Shown here piece by piece: positions 42,573 through 50,425 of a DNA stretch of 51,710 nt. The translations under genes and the position numbers were made by a program. Under the pieces are notes generated by a model. That model was given only the letters and a program-made list of their open reading frames with translations. It was not told where the DNA came from and searched no databases. This DNA is from Sulfuricurvum sp. (GTDB lineage Bacteria; Campylobacterota; Campylobacteria; Campylobacterales; Sulfurimonadaceae): NCBI GenBank assembly GCA_028718525.1, contig JAQULP010000015.1, positions 1 to 51,710 on the forward strand, given 5' to 3'. Within the stretch, counting starts at the first letter, position 1. The number at the start of each line of letters is the position of its first letter.

Positions 42573-43979
42573 ATGCAATATAAAGATTTAGACATAATTC
42601 AAAACAGTAGTTATTACTCTATAGCTGAGAATATATTAGAAGAACCACAAATAACTTTTATATTTGCAGCTGTAGAAGAATATATTACAGAAATGACAAA
42701 TAACAATCTCAATATTCATGAAAATGACATTATTGATTTTTATGAAGGTTTTCTTAATAAAGCCAACGAATTTTATGAAGAATTTTTGTTTGGTTTAAAT
42801 AAGTTTGAAAATTTTAAAACATTAGAAAAAATCGAAATAATATATCTATTTTTAAAAGATGATTTACCTAATTGGGTATATGAAGAAACAGAATATAGAA
42901 ATGATAAATTTTTGGACAATGAAGATAGTAATAGCGATGAACCTTATGATGTTTCAAAAATTGATATTATCAATAAGCAATTTGAGGTGGCCTCCTTATA
43001 TAGAAAATACAAGCTGGAAAATGAGCTAGATCTGTCTCCCGACTACCAAAGAAACTTTGTTTGGACTTCAAAGCAAAAAAGTAGATTAATCGAATCTATC
43101 CTTATAGGGATCCCACTACCCACCTTCTATATCGATGCAAGAAATGAAGATAAATGGATCATTATTGATGGAGTACAAAGAATAACATCAATTTTGACAT
43201 TTATGGATAATAGGTTTAAGCTTAATAATATGCAATATTTAAAATATCTAAATGGGAAAAAGTTTGAGACATTAGATAGAAAATATCGTAGAAGAATTGA
43301 AGATTTTCAATTACTTTGCAATATTGTAAGACCAAATACTCCTTCAAAAATAGCTTTTAACATCTTCCAAAGAATTAATACTCTAGGCACACATCTAGAA
43401 GTTCAGGAAATGCGAAATGCTATGTTCAGAGGCGAATCAACACTATTATTGAAAAAATTAGCACGATCAAAAGAGTTTCTTGCATTAATCCCTGAAAAAA
43501 GAAGGGAGGGCTACAAAAAAAGAATGGAAGATCACGCAATCATTCTTCGATATCTTTCTTTTAAAATTACACATTATAAAGATTATTCTAAAAATGATAT
43601 GAATGCTTTCTTGGAAAATACCATGGAAACAATAAATCAAATGAATGAAATAGAGATTAAATCTTTAGAAAATACTTTTTTAGAGTGCATGAGAAAAGCA
43701 AAATATCTTTTTGATCATGACGCATTTTGCAAACCTGCAAAAGGAAAAATTGGGAATCCAATCAGCAAAGCCCTATTTGAATCAATTGGATACGCATTAG
43801 ATCAATATTCACTTGAAGAAATTAAACAAAATAAGACCGAATTGAATCGCAAAATTCATGAGTTATACCATGATAGTGACTTTATTTTAATGACATCAAT
43901 CGCCACTAATAATCCACCGAAGGTTCATTATAGATTTGATGCATTTATAAATCTCTTCGAAGACATAATAGGACATTGA
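42573..43979 (+). CDS. DUF262 (GmrSD/ParB-like nuclease fold) protein, first gene of the accessory operon
   Basis: A 468-residue protein. The N-terminal 130 residues are an acidic, helical domain of unknown type. The DUF262 domain (about 138-345) shows PDYQRNFVW at 156-164 and DGVQRITS at 199-206, the D-G-x-Q-R signature of the GmrS-type active site. The C-terminal 120 residues are helical, without the HNH (DUF1524) of full GmrSD. DUF262 proteins are typical of anti-phage and modification-dependent restriction loci. AAAGG precedes the start. The next gene begins directly after its stop (TGAATG). Codon use is strongly AT-rich. Confidence 0.85.
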   Translation: MQYKDLDIIQNSSYYSIAENILEEPQITFIFAAVEEYITEMTNNNLNIHENDIIDFYEGFLNKANEFYEEFLFGLNKFENFKTLEKIEIIYLFLKDDLPNWVYEETEYRNDKFLDNEDSNSDEPYDVSKIDIINKQFEVASLYRKYKLENELDLSPDYQRNFVWTSKQKSRLIESILIGIPLPTFYIDARNEDKWIIIDGVQRITSILTFMDNRFKLNNMQYLKYLNGKKFETLDRKYRRRIEDFQLLCNIVRPNTPSKIAFNIFQRINTLGTHLEVQEMRNAMFRGESTLLLKKLARSKEFLALIPEKRREGYKKRMEDHAIILRYLSFKITHYKDYSKNDMNAFLENTMETINQMNEIEIKSLENTFLECMRKAKYLFDHDAFCKPAKGKIGNPISKALFESIGYALDQYSLEEIKQNKTELNRKIHELYHDSDFILMTSIATNNPPKVHYRFDAFINLFEDIIGH

Positions 43980-45146
43980 ATGCGATCACTAAGAATTAAA
44001 AATTTTAAATGTTTTGAAAACAAAGAAATAAAATTCTCAAAGTTAACAGTTTTGGCAGGTGGAAATGGTGCTGGAAAATCAACGGTTATACAAGCATTTT
44101 TGTTGTTGGCTCAAAGTTTTGATAGAAAAGATTTTGAAAATATTCCAAAAATCATCTATTTGAATGATTATTACTGTGAACTCGGAAGTTCAAAAAGATT
44201 AAGAAACTATGAAGCGAATGAAGACACTATAGAGTTTACATTCACTGATGAACTAGAACGGGCTATAGACATTATTACAATCGATGATAAAAATGATTTA
44301 AATGTTCTTAAAATATTAAACCCTGAGGAAATTGCGGCAATAACGAATAGCGATGCCTCAAATGCTTTAAACTTCGTTGCATATTTTGATTTCATAGGCG
44401 CAGATAGATTTGGACCAAAATCATTCCATCATACCGATAGTAATTTTTCAAGAATCAATGTTGGCAAATTTGGGGAATATACTGCTTTAATATTAAATAA
44501 CCACGGCCTTAAAGCACTATCAACCGTCAAAGGTGATTTACTTACAAATGTCAACATGTGGTTAAGTGAAATTTTTGGATATGTCAAAATAAATACTGAT
44601 TTTATTGAAGAAGCAAATGTAGCTATGCTCAAAGTTCAAAATCATCCTTTGGGCAAATATGAAAGTCCGATGAATATGCCATATGGAGTTAGCTATTTAT
44701 TGCCAATAATTGTAAGTTGTTTAGTAAGACAAATACCGAAAAGCGAACTATTTGAGGATTACAAATCTCACACAGAAGAAAATGAGATGGTAATCATTGA
44801 AAATCCTGAAGCACATCTTCATCCATCTGCACAGTCAAAATTAGGATATTTTCTAGCCAAAATGTCTAATCATGTACAAATAATTATTGAGACCCATAGC
44901 GAACATATCATTAATGGTATTAGATTAGCTACATTAGAATCAGAAATTGACCATAATGAAATCAGCATTAACTTTTTTGAAGCAAATGATAAAAAGTTGC
45001 AACCAAATATTACAAATATAAAGATTGATATTTTCAGCGACTTGACTGATTGGCCAAAAGGTTTTTTTGACCAACAAGAAAAAGATATAAGAAAACTAAT
45101 TGACGAAAGAAAAAAGTCACATGGCAATCAATCTTCTTCTAAATGA
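43980..45146 (+). CDS. AAA15/DUF3696-type ATPase, second gene of the accessory operon
   Basis: A 388-residue SMC/OLD-like ATPase. The Walker A GGNGAGKST lies at 27-35 after the typical LRIKNFKCFENKEIKF start. The C-terminal half has IENPEAHLHPSAQSKLGYFLA, combining signature and Walker B regions, and IIETHSEHIINGIR (H-loop). A final FFDQQEKDIRKLI resembles the DUF3696 tail. I see no Toprim nuclease. It overlaps the third gene by 26 bases. With DUF262 it forms a pair found in defence loci. Confidence 0.88.
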   Translation: MRSLRIKNFKCFENKEIKFSKLTVLAGGNGAGKSTVIQAFLLLAQSFDRKDFENIPKIIYLNDYYCELGSSKRLRNYEANEDTIEFTFTDELERAIDIITIDDKNDLNVLKILNPEEIAAITNSDASNALNFVAYFDFIGADRFGPKSFHHTDSNFSRINVGKFGEYTALILNNHGLKALSTVKGDLLTNVNMWLSEIFGYVKINTDFIEEANVAMLKVQNHPLGKYESPMNMPYGVSYLLPIIVSCLVRQIPKSELFEDYKSHTEENEMVIIENPEAHLHPSAQSKLGYFLAKMSNHVQIIIETHSEHIINGIRLATLESEIDHNEISINFFEANDKKLQPNITNIKIDIFSDLTDWPKGFFDQQEKDIRKLIDERKKSHGNQSSSK

Positions 45147-45969
45147 AGACTCTTTTGAAAATAATGATCAATCTACACTAGAAGATATTTACAATAGAAT
45201 AGATAATTTAGATCGTATTAAAAGTATGATAGAGGGTGTTAATGTCAGAAAAAAAGAATTGTCACTTGAAAAAGATATCATTTTAAAAAATTTGGCTATT
45301 TATGACAAGATTATTTATAATGAATTAACAGTCAGTGACTTTATTTATGGTGATGACGAAATCAAAAATGACTACAAAGTCATGCTTAGATCGTTAATTG
45401 ATAAATCAAAAAATTTATTTGATGACCATATCGAAGGACACATTTGTCTTTTTAACAATGCTACTTGCTTAATATTTAGTGTCGATGATTTAATAAACTT
45501 TTATTATAAATATTTTGAAAAACTAGATGATGGAAACGAATTTTTCAATAGAATTAAAATACATTTTCCTAATTTACACTTACATGAGAATGCAAGAGTA
45601 TCTTTAATTGAAATTCAAGATAACTTAATACCTTTTGCTCCAAATATAGTGAAAACTTTACGTTATTTAAATGATAATTTAAAAGCAAGTTTAGAAAAGA
45701 ATAAAGATCCAAGAGCAATGCTTGAAGATTTGACGGCTTCCATAAGCCTTCATGCTAGTATTGAAGGAAAAGGAAAAGAAAGATTAAATTTCAAATTTAC
45801 CACTACAGATGGCAACATAAAAACTCTATGCTGTGAACCCCATGTAAAATATAATCGTTCAGAGGAAAGTGGTGTAGAAAAAGAATATTATAGGTTATAT
45901 TTTCATACTGGGGACAAAGACATTGAAGATGGCAAAGTATTAATTGCTCATATAGGTACACATTTATAA
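45121..45969 (+). CDS. Unrecognised protein, third gene of the accessory operon
   Basis: A 282-residue cytoplasmic protein I cannot place. Residues 20-75 are a charged coiled-coil-like helix (NRIDNLDRIKSMIEGVNVRK). The middle (75-190) is helical and aromatic-rich. The C-terminal part (about 195-282) is beta-rich, with a Cys-Cys pair (TLCCEPHVKYNR), YYRLYFHTGDKDIEDGKV and a final HIGTHL. His and Asp in that last part could form a catalytic or binding site. The ATG at 45121 lies inside the end of the ATPase gene; the fourth gene starts 10 bases after its stop. Confidence 0.8.
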   Translation: MAINLLLNEDSFENNDQSTLEDIYNRIDNLDRIKSMIEGVNVRKKELSLEKDIILKNLAIYDKIIYNELTVSDFIYGDDEIKNDYKVMLRSLIDKSKNLFDDHIEGHICLFNNATCLIFSVDDLINFYYKYFEKLDDGNEFFNRIKIHFPNLHLHENARVSLIEIQDNLIPFAPNIVKTLRYLNDNLKASLEKNKDPRAMLEDLTASISLHASIEGKGKERLNFKFTTTDGNIKTLCCEPHVKYNRSEESGVEKEYYRLYFHTGDKDIEDGKVLIAHIGTHL

Positions 45970-45978
45970 ATTATACGC

Positions 45979-46728
45979 ATGAATATAATATCGACACAAA
46001 CCCATTTAAAAAGATTGGGAGAAGCTGTATTTTCTATTGAAGATCATTGTGTAGAACTCTTTGAAGCAATGAAGCTTTTAGAATATGCGGCCAATCTAAC
46101 ACGCATTGAATATAGCCCATTTTCAGAAGCTGGGATGTATTGTAAAGGTATATTCGAGGATGAACTGATAGAACAACAAACCATGGAGGCTTATCTTTTA
46201 CATCTTTCAATTTTTTCTATGTCCTGGATGGGATTGGAATCAATAATTAATGAAGTTTTACATCAAGATAAAGAGAAGTCACCTCAACATAAAGGGAAAA
46301 TCCATGCCTTGTGTTCTCAATTAAAATCATACTCATCTAAAATAACTGTACCGAGAGAATATAAAAAATGCCTTTCAGACTGGAAAAAAATAGAAAAAGA
46401 ATTGAATGATAAATATAAATATAAAAACAGTACTCCACCTTCTGTAGACTTAGCTGGAGAAGGGATATATCGAGTATACACTTTACGTAACCATCTATTT
46501 CATGGTGACTTTACATGTATTTTACCATCTGACCCTTTATGGAATAACTATATTCAATCTTTAAAATTGGGTACTAGAATCATAGCTTTCACTATTCAAA
46601 TGTTCTTAATGGCACACTTCTCAGATAAAAAATATATTGCTACATGGTGGCATGGATCTTTACAAGAATATACAGATCAAATATGCATAGAAAGAGCTTT
46701 TAAACTTTTACATTTAGAGTGGGTATAA
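45979..46728 (+). CDS. HEPN-like helical protein, fourth gene of the accessory operon
   Basis: A 249-residue all-helical protein. Residues 164-178 read YRVYTLRNHLFHGDF, an R-x4-H motif (Arg170, His175) as in HEPN ribonucleases and in nucleotidyltransferase partners. The first 100 residues form helices without recognisable motif. No signal peptide. In defence systems HEPN proteins are RNases activated on infection; that role is inference. Its last 29 bases overlap the convergent DndC-like gene. Confidence 0.72.
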   Translation: MNIISTQTHLKRLGEAVFSIEDHCVELFEAMKLLEYAANLTRIEYSPFSEAGMYCKGIFEDELIEQQTMEAYLLHLSIFSMSWMGLESIINEVLHQDKEKSPQHKGKIHALCSQLKSYSSKITVPREYKKCLSDWKKIEKELNDKYKYKNSTPPSVDLAGEGIYRVYTLRNHLFHGDFTCILPSDPLWNNYIQSLKLGTRIIAFTIQMFLMAHFSDKKYIATWWHGSLQEYTDQICIERAFKLLHLEWV

Positions 46729-48187
46729 AGTTTAAAAGGTTTATATAGCCGTCTTTAGATGTAATCTTTAAATCATTTTTCCATTCTTTTCTTATATGTT
46801 TCTCTTCCAGTTTTGATGGAAAAAATTTTCTTTCAATGGTTTTTGGATTTACCATTTGTTGAATAGCAAATCTTTTTAACGTCAAAATTGAAAAGTCTTT
46901 TTTTATTGTTTTTGTACTCAATTTCTCACGATATAATTTTTTTGCTTCTTTAAGTTGTTTTCGCAACTCTGAAGGTAAATTTGAACTACGAACATGAATA
47001 TGATGTTTCTTAGCTTCTTTAAATGCCGATAGTTCTAAATCTCCTTCCATTAACCATCTTTTCTGTATTTCAATAATTTCTTCAACTGTAATAATGGTTT
47101 CATCTAATTTTGATTGTAACTCCAAAATTTTCTGAAGAGATTGTTTGCGAATACTTAATCGTATACCTCTCGGCATAGTCATACCAAATTTTGGATTCTC
47201 TTCTCCGCCTTTATTATACAATTCACGATTTTGATATTTATGACTGTATACATCGCGTGTTATTTCCCAGCCTTGTTGACTAATATTCCAATACCAATCA
47301 CGATATTCTTTATATAGGTGAATATTTTCGTATCCGCTTTTTAGTAATCCATCAAGACTCTTATCGTTATCGCGAACCATGTAACACTGCCAGCATCCAA
47401 AACGAGAAACTCCGCAACCAATGCTTCCTTCTTCTATACTTTTTCCTCCTGCTCCAACAAATGAGCATTCACTAGCATCTTTACTACTGGCATCACTATA
47501 TAGTTTCCATAAAAATTGTATATCAACTAAATCATTATTTTGTTCAAAAAGATATTCCCATACATCTTTTGTTGACCAATGCTCAATTGGCATAAGATTG
47601 CTTGCATTAATATATCTGTCATTGAGTTTTAAATTTGTACCCTTTACTGAAGCTTTTTCCATCCGTTGTGCTCTGTCAAAACTCTCATCTTTTCGTGTAC
47701 CAATTATAGAAATGAACTTTCCCTCTGGAAAATTTCGTTTTAGTTCATAATCTATTGGAGTAACTTTTAGTTTATCCGTACACCACCTAAATGTACTTGA
47801 TGGAGGAGGCATTCCAACCCCAATTAATTGAACATTTAACGTATTAATCAACTCTGGAAAAACTTCTTTTACAATAAGAGGCAAATTTTTTTCTTTAGCA
47901 ATTAATTGAATTTTTTCTAGTGTTTCTTTTAAATGTTTTAAAATTGGAGGCAATTCTGCCAAAGTATTTGAATTAATTACGTATACTTTTTTTTCTAATG
48001 ATTGTTTTTGCTTTTTTAAATCATTAAGCATTTTTATTACTAAATATAAAACTGCTGTGCTATCTTTACCACCACTATATGCCACACAGAATGGTCTATC
48101 ATCATTGAGATAGTAATGCTTGAGTTGAGATAATGCTTCAAACTCTTTGGTTGCTATAGTATGTGGATTTTGGCTAATGACTGTCAT
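46700..48187 (-). CDS. DndC-like PAPS-reductase-family sulfurtransferase
   Basis: A 495-residue protein. The ATP-pyrophosphatase loop is AYSGGKDSTAVLYL (SGGKDS at 38-43). STFRWCTDKLK puts a Cys at 136, and GCGVSRFGCWQCYMV puts Cys at 258, 265 and 268: together a likely four-Cys iron-sulfur site as in DndC, which makes phosphorothioate DNA. The RFGCW-x-C signature is closest to DndC rather than CysH. The C-terminal 170 residues are helical, with basic stretches. No DndA, B, D or E partner is in the window. Orientation is opposite to the four-gene operon. Confidence 0.85.
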   Translation of the reverse strand: MTVISQNPHTIATKEFEALSQLKHYYLNDDRPFCVAYSGGKDSTAVLYLVIKMLNDLKKQKQSLEKKVYVINSNTLAELPPILKHLKETLEKIQLIAKEKNLPLIVKEVFPELINTLNVQLIGVGMPPPSSTFRWCTDKLKVTPIDYELKRNFPEGKFISIIGTRKDESFDRAQRMEKASVKGTNLKLNDRYINASNLMPIEHWSTKDVWEYLFEQNNDLVDIQFLWKLYSDASSKDASECSFVGAGGKSIEEGSIGCGVSRFGCWQCYMVRDNDKSLDGLLKSGYENIHLYKEYRDWYWNISQQGWEITRDVYSHKYQNRELYNKGGEENPKFGMTMPRGIRLSIRKQSLQKILELQSKLDETIITVEEIIEIQKRWLMEGDLELSAFKEAKKHHIHVRSSNLPSELRKQLKEAKKLYREKLSTKTIKKDFSILTLKRFAIQQMVNPKTIERKFFPSKLEEKHIRKEWKNDLKITSKDGYINLLNFIPTLNVKV

Positions 48188-48294
48188 ATTAAAAGTATAC
48201 TAGAAATGCTATTAAGGCTAATAGTTTTCCCCTTACTATTCCTCTTCACATACTCCACAATCATCCCATGAAACCGCGCGAACGCGGCGGGAAG
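48184..48294 (-). pseudogene. 3' fragment of a second magIII-type gene
   Basis: The frame reads LPAAFARFHGMIVEYVK, then RNSKGK, then a divergent tail that ends in a TGA overlapping the DndC-like ATG (ATGA). The first 23 residues equal the C-terminal part of the intact magIII at 48838 except for one Lys-to-Arg change. No 5' part of the gene exists here; upstream bases lead into the BrnT promoter. It is a truncated remnant. Confidence 0.8.
48225..48294. repeat. 70-base direct repeat, left copy
   Basis: Matches 48873-48942 at 65 of 70 positions in the same orientation. Both copies encode the last part of the magIII protein. Four of the five differences are synonymous third-position changes. Confidence 0.9.
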
Positions 48295-48316
48295 TACAAA
48301 GCAAAACAGAAACATC

Positions 48317-48345
48317 TTGACAAATCATGATATTATCATTATAGT
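48317..48345 (+). promoter_or_regulatory. BrnT promoter with palindromic operator
   Basis: A perfect TTGACA (48317-48322) and TATAGT (48340-48345) with a 17-base spacer. A 13-base perfect palindrome, ATGATATTATCAT (48327-48339), fills the spacer, the expected place for an autoregulating antitoxin. The BrnT ATG follows 6 bases after the -10, so the transcript may be leaderless or nearly so. Confidence 0.7.
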
Positions 48346-48351
48346 ATCCAT

Positions 48352-48645
48352 ATGAAATCGTTAAAATTTGAATGGGACGATACAAAAGCGTCGTCAAATA
48401 TCACCAAACACGGCGTATCGTTTGAAGAAGCCAAAACGGTATTTGATGATGATTTCGCCCGTATGATTCCCGATCCTGACCATTCGGATCAAGAAGAACG
48501 ATTTATCCTGTTAGGGATGAGTTATACGCTCAAAATCTTAACAGTAGTCCATTGCTACAAAGATCAAGAGGGGATAATACGGATTATATCTGCCCGACAA
48601 TCCACCAAAAACGAAGAACGCCAATACAAGGAGCTATTACCATGA
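48352..48645 (+). CDS. brnT: BrnT family toxin
   Basis: A 97-residue RelE-fold ribonuclease of type II toxin-antitoxin systems. FEWDDTKASSNITKHGVSFEEAKTVFDD is the BrnT signature, with later ERFILLGMSY and IIRIISARQSTKNEERQY. Catalytic-type His, Arg and Lys are all present. Its stop overlaps the BrnA start (ATGA). Flanked by the two copies of the magIII 3' end. Confidence 0.93.
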   Translation: MKSLKFEWDDTKASSNITKHGVSFEEAKTVFDDDFARMIPDPDHSDQEERFILLGMSYTLKILTVVHCYKDQEGIIRIISARQSTKNEERQYKELLP

Positions 48646-48854
48646 GAGAAGAATACGATTTTTCACAATCCGTCCAAAATCCTTATGCCAAAGCGGCAAA
48701 AAAACAGATTTCGCTCAATGTCGAAGTAGAGACGATAGAATATTTCAAACAACTTGCCCTCAAAACGGGCTTGCCGTATCAAACACTGATGAATTCGTAT
48801 CTCACCGACTGTGCAATGCGGCACGTCGAACCGCAGGTTAAATGGTCGAGCTAA
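48642..48854 (+). CDS. brnA: BrnA family antitoxin
   Basis: A 70-residue ribbon-helix-helix antitoxin. The fold lies in ISLNVEVETIEYFKQLALKTGLPYQTLMNSYL, which matches BrnA. It neutralises BrnT and represses the operon. Start at the ATG overlapping the brnT stop. Its final 17 bases overlap the convergent magIII. Confidence 0.9.
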   Translation: MREEYDFSQSVQNPYAKAAKKQISLNVEVETIEYFKQLALKTGLPYQTLMNSYLTDCAMRHVEPQVKWSS

Positions 48855-49491
48855 TCCGCTCGATATTCACCATTTTCCCCTTACTATTCTTCTTCACATA
48901 CTCCACGATCATCCCGTGAAACCGCGCAAACGCAGCGGGAAGCTGAACCGTGTCGAAATGGTCTCTCACCCCCGCTTCGCACCACTCCTGCAGCTCGTCA
49001 TAACTCTCGAACTCGTATCCGAAAGCGTTTAGCAGCCGCGCGGTATAGGCATCGACGACCATAGCGGGACGGGCGCAGGCGTAACACAGGATAGAATCCG
49101 CCGTCTCGGGACCGATCCCCTTTTGGGATAGCAGCCAGTCGCGCTCGACATTGAGCGCAAAGGTTTCGAAATCGCCGAACTCCTCGATCAGGTTATGGGA
49201 CAATCGGATGAGATTAGAGGCTTTGGCTTTGAACAGACCGCTGGGGCGGATCAGTTCCATCAGGGTTTCAGGATGGCATTGGGAGAGGAGAGCGGGGTCA
49301 AGAAGCAAGTCATGACTGCGAAGATTATCAAGAGAAATTTGAACACGTTCCCACTGAGTATTTTGGGTCAGCACCGCCCCGACGACCACCTCAAAAGTAC
49401 CGTAGGAAGGCCACCACAGCGGCGGGGAGTCCTCTAAAAGTTTCAGTTTTTCAAGTGCGCTGAAAAGCTCCCAAGAATCATAGAGTTCCAT
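48838..49491 (-). CDS. magIII: MagIII-type 3-methyladenine DNA glycosylase
   Basis: A 217-residue HhH-GPD glycosylase. YGTFEVVVGAVLTQNTQWERV opens the domain; the helix-hairpin-helix is SQKGIGPETADSILCYACARP, and the catalytic Asp lies in AMVVDAYTARLL. The four Cys of the endonuclease III iron-sulfur cluster are absent, and the length matches MagIII of Helicobacter pylori (about 218), which removes 3-methyladenine. Its 3' end is duplicated at 48225. Confidence 0.9.
   Translation of the reverse strand: MELYDSWELFSALEKLKLLEDSPPLWWPSYGTFEVVVGAVLTQNTQWERVQISLDNLRSHDLLLDPALLSQCHPETLMELIRPSGLFKAKASNLIRLSHNLIEEFGDFETFALNVERDWLLSQKGIGPETADSILCYACARPAMVVDAYTARLLNAFGYEFESYDELQEWCEAGVRDHFDTVQLPAAFARFHGMIVEYVKKNSKGKMVNIERISSTI
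48873..48942. repeat. 70-base direct repeat, right copy
   Basis: Lies inside the 3' part of the intact magIII gene. It is the partner of 48225-48294, whose start is 648 bases to the left. The two copies bracket the brnTA module. Confidence 0.9.
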
Positions 49492-49509
49492 CTATATCCC
49501 TTTAATACG

Positions 49510-49615
49510 TCAAAGGAGCAAAGCCCCTTTTGACTACGTTAACACTGTGTTTCACCCGAAGGGCACTTTGCCCTCGGCGGGAAGCCCGCGTGCAGTAAAC
49601 CGCACTTATCATTTT
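49510..49615 (-). repeat. Dispersed multi-hairpin element, copy B (3' of the YmdB-type gene)
   Basis: Second copy of the element at 10517-10603, directly behind the stop of the YmdB-type gene. On minus-strand RNA it folds into GTGCGG-TTTA-CTGCAC, GCGGG-CTT-CCCGC, an extra AGGGC-loop-GCCCT absent from copy A, and AAAGGGGC-TTT-GCTCCTTT. The last stem keeps pairing although its outer pairs differ from copy A. Confidence 0.6.
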
Positions 49616-50425
49616 TTACTCTTCTACCCACGCATCGGTTCGGTAAACGCGTCCGTCATCGAAGATTTTGAGTTTGAATGCCTCAGTACATTTTCCCCCC
49701 TCGAGATTCATCACGGCGATCTGGAGGATTTTGCGGCATTTTTCGGGCACTTCGAACCGTCCCGCCATTCCGGTCAGAAATTTTTCCAACGGCACTTTGG
49801 CTTCCATCCCGATGACGTTGTCACGGCATCCGCTGAGACCGATGTCGGTGAGATACGCGGTCCCCTGCACGATTTGCAAATCATCACTCCCGACATGGGT
49901 ATGGGTTCCGATAATCCCGCTCACCTCTCCCGCCAGCAACATCAGCATCCCCCGCTTCTCGCTGGAGGCTTCGGCATGAAAATCGAGAAAGATATGCTCA
50001 ATCCCCTCTTCTCTGAGCGCCGCTACGGTATCGCGGGCACATCGGAACGCATTATCCACATACGGCATCCCGTAGTGCCCCATGATGTTCAAGACGGCCA
50101 GTTTCTCTCCCGCCACATCGAAAACGCGGCATCCGCTCCCCGGCACCCCTTCGGGATAGTTGTGCGGACGCAGAAGGGGGAGCGATTCGAGGAGGGGGAG
50201 GATATCTTTTTTATCCCAGGTGTGGTTCCCTCCCGTCATTGCGTCGATCCCCAAGTCAAAGAGTTCCTGAGCGTTTTTAAGGGTAAGGCCGAAACCGTGC
50301 GAAGCGTTTTCGTAGTTGGCGATGACAAAATCGATCCCCTCTTCGCGACGGAGTTTTTTAAGATGCTCTTTGATCATCACCCGTCCCGGACGGCCGACAA
50401 TATCCCCTATGAATGCGATTTTCAC
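49616..50425 (-). CDS. YmdB-family metallophosphoesterase (cyclic nucleotide phosphodiesterase)
   Basis: A 269-residue enzyme of the TIGR00282/YmdB family. Metal motifs are FIGDIVGRPGR, ANYENASHGFG, TGGNHTWDKKD, FLDFHAEASSEKRGM and GTHTHVGSDD, followed by YLTDIGLSGCRDNVIGM. Bacillus YmdB hydrolyses 2',3'- and 3',5'-cyclic nucleotides and affects biofilm and motility switching; the substrate here is inferred. Its start overlaps the stop of the upstream gene (ATGA). Confidence 0.92.
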   Translation of the reverse strand: MKIAFIGDIVGRPGRVMIKEHLKKLRREEGIDFVIANYENASHGFGLTLKNAQELFDLGIDAMTGGNHTWDKKDILPLLESLPLLRPHNYPEGVPGSGCRVFDVAGEKLAVLNIMGHYGMPYVDNAFRCARDTVAALREEGIEHIFLDFHAEASSEKRGMLMLLAGEVSGIIGTHTHVGSDDLQIVQGTAYLTDIGLSGCRDNVIGMEAKVPLEKFLTGMAGRFEVPEKCRKILQIAVMNLEGGKCTEAFKLKIFDDGRVYRTDAWVEE

